Below, in pieces: positions 18,157 to 25,388 of a DNA stretch of 64,000 nt (its first letter is position 1; every line of letters starts with the position of its first letter). The DNA comes from Lutibacter sp. B1 (GTDB lineage Bacteria > Bacteroidota > Bacteroidia > Flavobacteriales > Flavobacteriaceae), in contig NZ_JAAZUI010000012.1 in assembly GCF_012524075.1 (NCBI RefSeq), forward strand, positions 39,369 to 103,368. Reading direction: 5' to 3'. The notes beneath the pieces were generated by a model. The model had not been told where the DNA came from, did no database searches, and worked only from the letters and a program-made list of their open reading frames with translations. Both the position numbers and the translations under genes were made by a program.

Positions 18157-19065
18157 ATTAAAATTATAAAAACTATTCATTCACATATTGTTCCAAAAGG
18201 TATTAAAAATATACGCTTACAAGATTATGCTTTCAAAGTTTTTGAAAATCAAATACCATCTAAAAGTGGTATAAAAAAAGCTATTAAACGTGGAGAAATA
18301 TTTGTTGAAGGAAAAGTAGCGCAAACAGGTACTTGGATTAATGAAGGACAATTTTTAGAATTGTACGAAACTTCTGCCAATCTGCCTAAAGTATATGAAT
18401 TTAAGTTAGAGGTAGTATTTGAAGACAATCATTTAGCTGTAATTAACAAGCCTGCAGGTATTTCGGTAAGTGGAAATAAATTTAAAACCATATACAATGC
18501 ACTGCCTTTTAATTTAAGCAAAAGTTCTGAGATTGATGTACTTTCTTGGCCTACACCAGTGCATAGACTCGATAATCAAACATCCGGAATTCTCTTAATC
18601 GCAAAAACCAAAACAGCACAAATTGAATTAGGTAAACAATTTGAGAATCAAATAATTCAAAAAAAATATGGTGCAATTGTTATAGGTGAAGTATGCGGAA
18701 ATACTTTTATAAACTCTCCAATTGAAAATAAAAATGCCGAAACAAATTTTGAGATTATTGAAACAATAAAATCTTTAAAATTTAATAAATTAACCAGTTT
18801 AAAAGTATATCCAAAAACAGGGAGAACTCATCAAATACGTATTCATTTGGCCTCAATTGGACATCAAATTTTAGGAGACAAACTCTATGGTAATAAGGAA
18901 ATGATACACAAAGGGAAAGGACTATTTTTATGTGCCAATGAAATTAAATTTTTACATCCAAAAACCTTTAAACCAATTCATATTAAAATTGATATTCCAA
19001 ATAAATTCAAATCAATGCTAATTCGAGAAAAAAGACGATGGAATACTTATAATTTAACTAAATAA
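18157..19065 (+). CDS. RluA-family pseudouridine synthase with apparent non-standard start codon
   Basis: Isomerises uridine to pseudouridine in RNA. The catalytic motif HRLDNQTSGILLIAKT (Asp nucleophile) and the later GRTHQIRIHLASIGHQILGD are those of the RluA family. An S4-like N-terminal part (residues about 15-60, SKSGIKKAIKRGEIFVEGK) is encoded upstream of the first ordinary start: the frame is open from 18127, after TAA at 18124, but contains no ATG, GTG or TTG until TTG at 18361, which would delete the whole S4-like domain. The most likely initiator is ATT at 18157, giving 302 residues. The 3' end overlaps the S1/P1 nuclease gene by 12 bp. Family sure, start uncertain. Confidence 0.82.
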   Translation: MKIIKTIHSHIVPKGIKNIRLQDYAFKVFENQIPSKSGIKKAIKRGEIFVEGKVAQTGTWINEGQFLELYETSANLPKVYEFKLEVVFEDNHLAVINKPAGISVSGNKFKTIYNALPFNLSKSSEIDVLSWPTPVHRLDNQTSGILLIAKTKTAQIELGKQFENQIIQKKYGAIVIGEVCGNTFINSPIENKNAETNFEIIETIKSLKFNKLTSLKVYPKTGRTHQIRIHLASIGHQILGDKLYGNKEMIHKGKGLFLCANEIKFLHPKTFKPIHIKIDIPNKFKSMLIREKRRWNTYNLTK

Positions 19066-19845
19066 CTCATTTAAAACTTTAGCTAACCTAATTCCTCCTT
19101 TTTGTAATTGAGAACGTACTAAACCAAAATTTTCGTACATATATCCATAACCTAATTTTTCTCCAATTTCAACAGAGCCATAAACTTTTATTGCAAAAGT
19201 TTGTGTTTCGTTTACCCAATCTTCGATTGTTCCTTCTTGTAAATATTTAACTTGTTCTTTTGAAATTACATCTGTATTATCAGCTAATTCAGTATACGTC
19301 ATTTGATAATGATTAATCATTTTAGAATCCCAAACTGAATGTAAATTGGTTCCATCATCAAACCAACGAACCTGAATAGTATTTCCTCCCTTATCTTCAG
19401 CTCTTCCAACATGCATAGGCTGATGCAAATCTCCAATTAAATGCACTAACATTTTCAAGTAAAATACTTTATCTTCTTTACTTGAATTTTCATCTAAAAT
19501 TACTTTTTTACAGGCTTCAATTCCGGTAACCAAATCTCCTTTTGGGTTCTTTTCAGAATCTTGATATGTAACACCAAAAGGCATATTTACATAATGCCAA
19601 GTGTAAAATTCATTATATCGTTTATCAGATTTTATATCGTCAGCAAAAGTTGAAACAAATGCCAAACTTTGACCATCTAATAATTCAGCAATTTTTCTTT
19701 TTGTTTTTCCTTTTAAATAGTCTTCAGCAATTTTACCAATGGTTCTGTGTCCTGTTTGTCCCCAATCCGGATTATTATAAGCAACCATCAAATTACTAAA
19801 CCCAATAAATAAAGCTGTCAAAAATATATACTTCGTTAATTTCAT
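19054..19845 (-). CDS. S1/P1-family nuclease, secreted
   Basis: A 263-residue zinc-dependent nuclease of the S1/P1 family, which degrades single-stranded DNA and RNA outside the cell. A signal peptide covers residues 1-22. The metal ligands of the family are visible: W28 and H33 in DWGQTGHRTIGKIA, an Asp in FADDIKSDKRY, a His in TWHYVNMPF, and HLIGDLHQPMHVGRAEDKGG plus HSVWDSKMI for the remaining His and Asp ligands. The length is typical of bacterial members. It converges on the RluA gene with a 12-bp overlap. Likely role is nutrient (nucleotide or phosphate) scavenging. Confidence 0.92.
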   Translation of the reverse strand: MKLTKYIFLTALFIGFSNLMVAYNNPDWGQTGHRTIGKIAEDYLKGKTKRKIAELLDGQSLAFVSTFADDIKSDKRYNEFYTWHYVNMPFGVTYQDSEKNPKGDLVTGIEACKKVILDENSSKEDKVFYLKMLVHLIGDLHQPMHVGRAEDKGGNTIQVRWFDDGTNLHSVWDSKMINHYQMTYTELADNTDVISKEQVKYLQEGTIEDWVNETQTFAIKVYGSVEIGEKLGYGYMYENFGLVRSQLQKGGIRLAKVLNELFS

Positions 19846-19959
19846 CTCTTTTAGTTTTCAGCTAAGTTAAAAATAAACTTTGTTAAATATTTTGTAAATT
19901 ATAATTAATTTTTTATATCTTTATAATATCATTTTGATATCAATTAAAAAACCAATATC

Positions 19960-20820
19960 ATGACACAAGAAAAAATTATTAAATTATCAAATGGCTACCT
20001 TATGCTGTTTATAATAGTATTATTAATTGCAGGTGGAGTTTACAGTTTAGTTCATTCAATTTTTTGGCTGTTTGCCATCTTGTTAGTTTTAGCAATAATT
20101 ATTTTGCCGGGTTTCTTTTTAGTAAACCCAAACACTTCAAAAGTTATATTGTTGTTTGGAAAATACATAGGTACCGTTAAAGAAAACGGATTTTATTGGG
20201 CAAATCCTTTTTATACCAAAAGAAGTATTTCACTTAGAGCTAGTAATTTTGATAGTGAACGTGTAAAAGTTAACGACAAACTGGGAAATCCTATTATGAT
20301 TAGCACCATTTTAGTTTGGAAAGTAAAAGACACTTTTAAAGCTGCTTTTGATGTTGATAATTATGAAAATTTTGTTCGTGTACAATCTGATGCCGCTGTT
20401 AGAAAATTAGCAAGTTTATACCCTTATGATAATTTTGAAGATGATGGTAAAGAAGAAGAAATTACACTTAGAGCCAGCGTAAACGAAGTTAGTGAGGCAT
20501 TAGAAAAAGAACTTTCAGAACGCTTAGATATGGCTGGAATTGAAGTTTTAGAGGCTCGTATTGGTTATTTAGCTTATGCACAAGAAATTGCAAATGCTAT
20601 GTTAAAACGTCAACAAGCTACTGCTATTATTGCTGCCCGACATAAAATTGTTGAAGGAGCAGTTAGCATGGTAGAAATGGCTCTTGATGTTTTAAATAAA
20701 AAGCAGATTGTTGATTTAGATGAAGAAAGAAAAGCCGCAATGGTTAGTAATTTAATGGTAGTGCTTTGTTCAGATAAAGACACTACGCCAATTGTAAATA
20801 CAGGAACTTTAAACCACTAA
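19960..20820 (+). CDS. SPFH/Band-7 domain membrane protein
   Basis: A 286-residue stomatin/prohibitin-like protein. Two closely spaced hydrophobic segments (about residues 12-52) precede the SPFH domain (about 52-215, NTSKVILLFGKYIGTVKENGFYWANPF ... region), then a coiled-coil-prone Glu/Lys helix and a short tail. Such proteins form oligomeric membrane assemblies with roles in lipid domains and membrane protease control. A 15-bp inverted repeat ATATCA-TTT-TGATAT (19926-19940) lies just upstream. Two tiny genes follow closely, which suggests an accessory set. Family assignment is firm; the exact role is unknown. Confidence 0.88.
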   Translation: MTQEKIIKLSNGYLMLFIIVLLIAGGVYSLVHSIFWLFAILLVLAIIILPGFFLVNPNTSKVILLFGKYIGTVKENGFYWANPFYTKRSISLRASNFDSERVKVNDKLGNPIMISTILVWKVKDTFKAAFDVDNYENFVRVQSDAAVRKLASLYPYDNFEDDGKEEEITLRASVNEVSEALEKELSERLDMAGIEVLEARIGYLAYAQEIANAMLKRQQATAIIAARHKIVEGAVSMVEMALDVLNKKQIVDLDEERKAAMVSNLMVVLCSDKDTTPIVNTGTLNH

Positions 20821-20824
20821 AAAA

Positions 20825-20893
20825 ATGATTTATTATATTATTAGTATTGTAATTTATATAATTACTTTAATACCTGTTTATTTATTCTTATAA
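20825..20893 (+). CDS. 22-residue hydrophobic peptide (putative membrane miniprotein)
   Basis: ATG at 20825, 4 bp after the SPFH stop, opens a frame of 22 codons ending in TAA. The peptide is almost wholly Ile, Tyr, Val and Leu with one Pro, i.e. a single membrane span with nearly no polar tail. Its tight spacing to the SPFH gene and to the next gene (11 bp) is what a real operon member would show. It has no recognisable family; such AT-rich sequence could also give this by chance. Confidence 0.35.
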   Translation: MIYYIISIVIYIITLIPVYLFL

Positions 20894-20904
20894 ATATTAA
20901 AAAG

Positions 20905-21072
20905 ATGAAAGAATATAAAATAGTAAAGAAAAGTTTATGGAGTAAAGATGTTGATTTTACAGAAAAATTAAATCAATTAGCTCGTGAAGGATGGGAAGTA
21001 AAAAGTGCTATTAGTAATGGTCAAGGAGGCTTTTCAAAAGTACTTTTAGAAAGAAATAAAAATAGAATTTAA
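20905..21072 (+). CDS. Small DUF4177-like protein
   Basis: A 55-residue frame from ATG 20905 to TAA 21070-21072. MKEYKIVKKSLW at the start, LNQLAREGWEVKSAI in the middle and a final beta strand (FSKVLLERNK) match the short DUF4177 fold, in which the Gly-Trp-Glu-Val motif is characteristic. It lies between the SPFH unit and the hydrolase gene, 22 bp before the latter. Function of the family is unknown. Composition and codon use look like a real gene, not a chance frame. Confidence 0.72.
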   Translation: MKEYKIVKKSLWSKDVDFTEKLNQLAREGWEVKSAISNGQGGFSKVLLERNKNRI

Positions 21073-21094
21073 TTTCATATTAAAAAACCAACTA

Positions 21095-22042
21095 ATGAAA
21101 AGATATTTATCCGTACTATTTTTCATATTACCACTATTCAGTTTATTTGCACAAGAAAAAAATTACAATGAGCAGGAAGTAAGTATACCCACTAAAACTG
21201 TAAAAATAACCGGAACTCTTTTATCACCAAAAGGAATTGAAAAACCATCATTAGTTATACTTATACCAGGTTCTGGACCAACAGACAGGGATGGAAATAA
21301 TTCGATGATGAGAAATAATTCTCTAAAATTTTTAGCCGAAAATTTAGCTGATAATAACATTGCATCGTACAGATTTGATAAAAGTGTTCTTTCAATAGAT
21401 AAAAATGACACTATTGCTGTTAAAAAAGTAACATTTAGTTCTTTTATAAATGAAGCCAAAGAAGTAGTATCTTATTTTAAAAATTCAAATAACTACTCTA
21501 ACTTAATTGTTGCAGGTCACAGCCAAGGAAGTTTGGTAGGAATGGTTGCATCTCAAAATAATGTTGATGGCTATATTTCATTAGCCGGGGCAGGAAGAAC
21601 AATTGATGAAGTTTTGGTAGAACAAATTGAAAAGCAAGCTCCTTTTTTAAAAGAAGAATCCGTTAGAATTGTAACCGAATTAAAAAAAGGAAATACGGTA
21701 GAAGATTTCAATCCTATGCTAATTTCATTATTTAAAAAACAAGTACAACCATTTTTAAGTGAATGGATGCAATACAATCCGCAAAATGAAATAAAAAAAC
21801 TAACTATTCCTGTTTTAATTATTAATGGCTCTAAAGATATACAGGTTAATACAACTGAAGCAGAATTATTACATCAATCAAACCAAAATTCTAAATTGTA
21901 TATTATTGAAAACATGAATCATTTATTTAAAGAAGTAAAAGGTGATATTAACGAAAATATACAAACTTATAATAACCCTAATTTACCTGTAATGGTTGAA
22001 TTAATAAATATAATTTCGACCTTTGTAAATGAAATAAAATAA
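21095..22042 (+). CDS. Secreted alpha/beta-hydrolase
   Basis: A 315-residue protein with a signal peptide (about 1-20, ending LFA-Q) and an alpha/beta-hydrolase fold. The nucleophile is S143 in VAGHSQGSLVG; the oxyanion region is LIPGSGPTDRDGNNS, a phrase typical of bacterial esterase/dienelactone-hydrolase-like enzymes; the acid is in VLIINGSKDIQVN and the histidine in NMNHLFKEV. The natural ester or peptide substrate is unknown. It sits in a close run of + strand genes, 3 bp before a small Arc-like gene. Confidence 0.88.
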   Translation: MKRYLSVLFFILPLFSLFAQEKNYNEQEVSIPTKTVKITGTLLSPKGIEKPSLVILIPGSGPTDRDGNNSMMRNNSLKFLAENLADNNIASYRFDKSVLSIDKNDTIAVKKVTFSSFINEAKEVVSYFKNSNNYSNLIVAGHSQGSLVGMVASQNNVDGYISLAGAGRTIDEVLVEQIEKQAPFLKEESVRIVTELKKGNTVEDFNPMLISLFKKQVQPFLSEWMQYNPQNEIKKLTIPVLIINGSKDIQVNTTEAELLHQSNQNSKLYIIENMNHLFKEVKGDINENIQTYNNPNLPVMVELINIISTFVNEIK

Positions 22043-22045
22043 AAC

Positions 22046-22213
22046 ATGTCTAAGAAAAAAGCATTTGCATTACGAATAAATGAAGATATGCTCAAAGCAA
22101 TTGAGAAATGGGCTGCTGATGAGTTTCGTTCAACTAACGGACAGTTAGAATGGATGCTAAACAAGTGCTTAAAAGACGCAAAAAGATTACCGAAAAAAAC
22201 AAACTCAGAATAA
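22046..22213 (+). CDS. Small Arc/ribbon-helix-helix-like protein
   Basis: A 55-residue frame, ATG 22046 to TAA 22211-22213. KKKAFALRINEDMLKAIEKWA followed by FRSTNGQLEWMLNKCLKDA has the strand-helix-helix layout of Arc-family DNA-binding proteins, in a shortened form common in flavobacteria. No toxin partner is adjacent, so it is not an obvious antitoxin. It is 3 bp after the hydrolase and 3 bp before the epimerase gene, implying co-transcription. DNA binding is inferred from the family only. Confidence 0.75.
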   Translation: MSKKKAFALRINEDMLKAIEKWAADEFRSTNGQLEWMLNKCLKDAKRLPKKTNSE

Positions 22214-22216
22214 TAA

Positions 22217-23137
22217 ATGTACAAAATCGAAGAACTTGATAACGAAAATCCTCTTTTAAATCAAGTTATAATCAAAAACGATACATTGAATTTTCAAAGT
22301 TCAATCTATCCAAATTTAGGTGCCTCACTTCAAAAATTATCTTTTAGTGATGTTGATATTATAGATGGAATTGAAAACAATAACATCGGGTTAAATACTT
22401 ACAGGTCAAAATTTAATTCATCGTTACTGTTCCCCTTTCCTAATAGAATTTCTAACGGAAAATACACTTTTAAAACTGTCAACTATAAATTAGCGTGTAA
22501 CGAAACCGCATTAAATAACACTTTACACGGCTTTGTTTACAACAAAAGTTTTAAAGTAAAAAATACTGAAGTTTCAAAAGAAATTGCTTCTGTTATATTT
22601 TCTTATACCGATGAAGGTAAATCTAAAGGATTTCCTTTTTCGTATCAATTAGATGTAACCTATACTTTTACAAAAGAAAAAATGAGCGTTAATTTTACTG
22701 TTTTTAATAATGGTGATAAATCGTTCCCCTTTGGTATTGGCTGGCATCCTTATTTTAAAACTTCAAATTTAGGTGAGAGTATACTTAATTTTAATGCTGA
22801 CAATCAATATTCTTTAGATGAAAAAATGATTCCTCAAAATGAAATTCCATTAAAATTCAAAACACCTCTTTTACTTAAAGATATGTTTTTAGACGACTGC
22901 TTTATTACAAAACAATCCACATCTTCTTTAAAAACAAATAATTACGCTATTGAAATAGACTTTTCATCAAAAACACCCAATAGTTTTTTACAAGTATATA
23001 CTCCTCCTACAAGAGATAGCATAGCTATAGAGCCTATGACGTGTGCACCGAATAGTTTTAATAACAAAAACGGTTTATTGGTATTAGAGCCTAAAAAAAG
23101 TTACGACTGGAAAATTGATATGAAATATTCGTTTTAA
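22217..23137 (+). CDS. Aldose 1-epimerase family protein
   Basis: A 306-residue galactose-mutarotase-like protein. The two catalytic-region histidines are in NTLHGFVYN and GIGWHPYFK, and the catalytic glutamate in IAIEPMTCAPNSFNN, all in the usual order and spacing. FPFPNRISNGKYTF is the family sugar-binding strand. It should interconvert anomers of a hexose or act on a related sugar derivative; members of this branch are not always galactose-specific. It closes the small operon and is followed by a strong terminator. Confidence 0.9.
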   Translation: MYKIEELDNENPLLNQVIIKNDTLNFQSSIYPNLGASLQKLSFSDVDIIDGIENNNIGLNTYRSKFNSSLLFPFPNRISNGKYTFKTVNYKLACNETALNNTLHGFVYNKSFKVKNTEVSKEIASVIFSYTDEGKSKGFPFSYQLDVTYTFTKEKMSVNFTVFNNGDKSFPFGIGWHPYFKTSNLGESILNFNADNQYSLDEKMIPQNEIPLKFKTPLLLKDMFLDDCFITKQSTSSLKTNNYAIEIDFSSKTPNSFLQVYTPPTRDSIAIEPMTCAPNSFNNKNGLLVLEPKKSYDWKIDMKYSF

Positions 23138-23140
23138 GAT

Positions 23141-23178
23141 AAAAAAAGGCTGTTTGAAAATTTCAAACAGCCTTTTTT
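23141..23178. terminator. Bidirectional terminator between epimerase and S46 peptidase
   Basis: AAAAAAAGGCTGTTTGAAA and TTTCAAACAGCCTTTTTT form a stem of 18 bp with only a tiny loop; A and T runs allow termination in both directions between the two convergent units. Confidence 0.92.
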
Positions 23179-23196
23179 ATTAAAATTAAATCTTTT

Positions 23197-25374
23197 TTAT
23201 TTCTTTGGATGAACTAATTTCATTTCATCAATTAAATTGGTTGCACCGGCGTATTTATCAATAATAAATAACACATATCGAAGATCAACCATAATACTTC
23301 TAACAATATCAGCATCAAAGTATAAATCACTCATTGTGCCTTCCCAAGTAGTATCAAAAGCCAATCCGATTAAATTACCTTCACCATCAACCACCGGACT
23401 TCCCGAGTTACCACCTGTCATATGATTTGTTGATAAAAAGTTTACAGGCATTTTACCGTTTTCGCCATATTGCCCAAAATCTTTTGCTTTATATAAATCT
23501 TGTAATTTTTGCGGTACATCAAACTCATAGTCGCCAGGTACATATTTTTCCATTACTCCTTTTAAAAATGTTTGTGTAGTATAATAAACACCATCTTTTG
23601 GCTCGTAACCTTGCACCATTCCGTAATTAACTCTCAACGTACTGTTAGCATCCGGAAAAAATCGTTTATTAGGAAAAACTTCCATTAACGCTTTCATATA
23701 TTGTTTTTGTACTGCAGCTAATTGCAAATTCAACTCCTGATATTTTGGCTCTATATTATTGTAAAATATTTCGTGTAATTCTTTACCAAATACATAAGCC
23801 TTATCGTTATTCAATTTTTGAATAACCTCTTCGGCTGAACCAGACAATAATTCTTTTGCGCCTTCTAAACTTGTTAATTTAGTACTGCTGTAAATATCAT
23901 TTGTTAGAGCCGTAAAGTTAACATCTTTCATATTTTGTGGAAGATATTCTTTTGGAGCCTTTTCAGCATATAAACTAACTAATTTTTCAAAAACAGGCTT
24001 ATCTACCAATACACTATAGTTTTTAAATTTATCATCAAGACTTTCTAAAACATAACTTCTTCTACCTTCAAAAGCTTGTTCACTTCCTTTTAAATACGCT
24101 TGTTCTAATTGAAAAGCGTTAAATGTTACACTTAATAATTCAACATTTCTATAAGCAATCTCAATCCAATAATCACGCGCTAAGGATACACTTTCGATTT
24201 CTTTATATAATTTCTCAAAATCCGATAATAAAGTACTATAACCTACTAAATCTTTTTCTTCAACTATTTTGGTAAATTCTTTTTCTAGCTCTTTTTTCTT
24301 TTCAATAGCATTTGTTTGTTTAATTCCCTGATCTTCACCTATCCATTTCTTCCAATAATTAGCAATTGAAGCAAATTTTGAAGCATATTTTATTTTAATG
24401 TCAGCATCTTTTCTCATGAAAGAATCCACAATTTTTAAGGCATTTTCTCTCACTTCAATTTTTGCAGGATTCAATACATTTACTATTTGATCTACACCAA
24501 CAGCAGGCAAATATTCATTGGTACGTCCTGGAAAACCAAATACCAAAGTAAAATCTCTTTCTTCAACACCATCTAACGAAATTGGTAAATAATGGTTTGG
24601 TTTATACGGTACATTGTCTTTTGAATAAGCGGTCGGTTTATTATTGGCATCAGCATAAATTCTAAACATCGAAAAATCTCCTGTATGGCGTGGCCACATC
24701 CAGTTATCGGTATCTGCACCAAATTTTCCTATTGATGATGGTGGAGCGCCTACTAAACGTACATCTTTAAAGGTTTCAGTTACAAAAAGTAAATATTGAT
24801 TTCCTTTATAAAAAGATTTAACATTGGCTTCTTGCCATTCTTCTTTTTGAGCAGCTTTAGTTACTTTATTAATATTTTGATCTATTAATTTAGATTTAGA
24901 AACTTCATCCATTTCATCTGTTACACCTTCAAAAACTTCAGTAGTCACATCATCAATTCTTTTAATAAAAGTAGCTGATAAATGCTCGTTAGGCAGTTCT
25001 TCAGCATAACTTTTTGCCCAAAAACCATCTTTTAAATAATCGTGATCTACACTTGAATGCGATTGAATTGCACCATAACCACAGTGATGATTGGTAAGTA
25101 ACAATCCGTTTGGTGAAATAATTTCTGAAGTACAACCTCCTCCAAAGTGTGCTATGGCATCTTTTAAACTTGAATTGTTAACATCATAAATATCTTTGGC
25201 AGTCATTTTACTGCCTAAAAGCTGCATTTCCTGTTCATTCATTCCTTCCAACAAAGATGGAATCCACATTCCTCCTTGTATTTTTTTGGTATCAACTTCT
25301 TTGGCAACTTGTGCAATTGAATTAAGCGATATAAAAGCTATCGCAACTAATAAGTATAATTTTAAGTATTTCAT
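23197..25374 (-). CDS. S46-family dipeptidyl-peptidase, periplasmic (Thr at specificity position)
   Basis: A 725-residue serine exopeptidase of the DPP7/DPP11 (S46) family, releasing dipeptides from peptide N termini. The signal peptide (about 1-21, SIA-Q) is type I, so the enzyme is soluble. Catalytic residues: H97 in TNHHCGYG, an Asp in the central GADTDNWMWPRHTGDF region, S657 in GGNSGSPV. The residue 18 after the serine, which is Arg in acidic-specific DPP11 and Gly in DPP7, is Thr675 here (GLAFDT), so specificity is not predictable. It is the downstream member of a tandem pair, 14 bp after its paralogue. Confidence 0.93.
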   Translation of the reverse strand: MKYLKLYLLVAIAFISLNSIAQVAKEVDTKKIQGGMWIPSLLEGMNEQEMQLLGSKMTAKDIYDVNNSSLKDAIAHFGGGCTSEIISPNGLLLTNHHCGYGAIQSHSSVDHDYLKDGFWAKSYAEELPNEHLSATFIKRIDDVTTEVFEGVTDEMDEVSKSKLIDQNINKVTKAAQKEEWQEANVKSFYKGNQYLLFVTETFKDVRLVGAPPSSIGKFGADTDNWMWPRHTGDFSMFRIYADANNKPTAYSKDNVPYKPNHYLPISLDGVEERDFTLVFGFPGRTNEYLPAVGVDQIVNVLNPAKIEVRENALKIVDSFMRKDADIKIKYASKFASIANYWKKWIGEDQGIKQTNAIEKKKELEKEFTKIVEEKDLVGYSTLLSDFEKLYKEIESVSLARDYWIEIAYRNVELLSVTFNAFQLEQAYLKGSEQAFEGRRSYVLESLDDKFKNYSVLVDKPVFEKLVSLYAEKAPKEYLPQNMKDVNFTALTNDIYSSTKLTSLEGAKELLSGSAEEVIQKLNNDKAYVFGKELHEIFYNNIEPKYQELNLQLAAVQKQYMKALMEVFPNKRFFPDANSTLRVNYGMVQGYEPKDGVYYTTQTFLKGVMEKYVPGDYEFDVPQKLQDLYKAKDFGQYGENGKMPVNFLSTNHMTGGNSGSPVVDGEGNLIGLAFDTTWEGTMSDLYFDADIVRSIMVDLRYVLFIIDKYAGATNLIDEMKLVHPKK

Positions 25375-25388
25375 TTTAGGTGTTTATT

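Noticed and set aside
19926..19940. ATATCA-TTT-TGATAT inverted repeat before the SPFH gene as an operator
   Set aside because: Short AT-only arms arise easily at this composition and no regulator is nearby; mentioned only in the gene entry.
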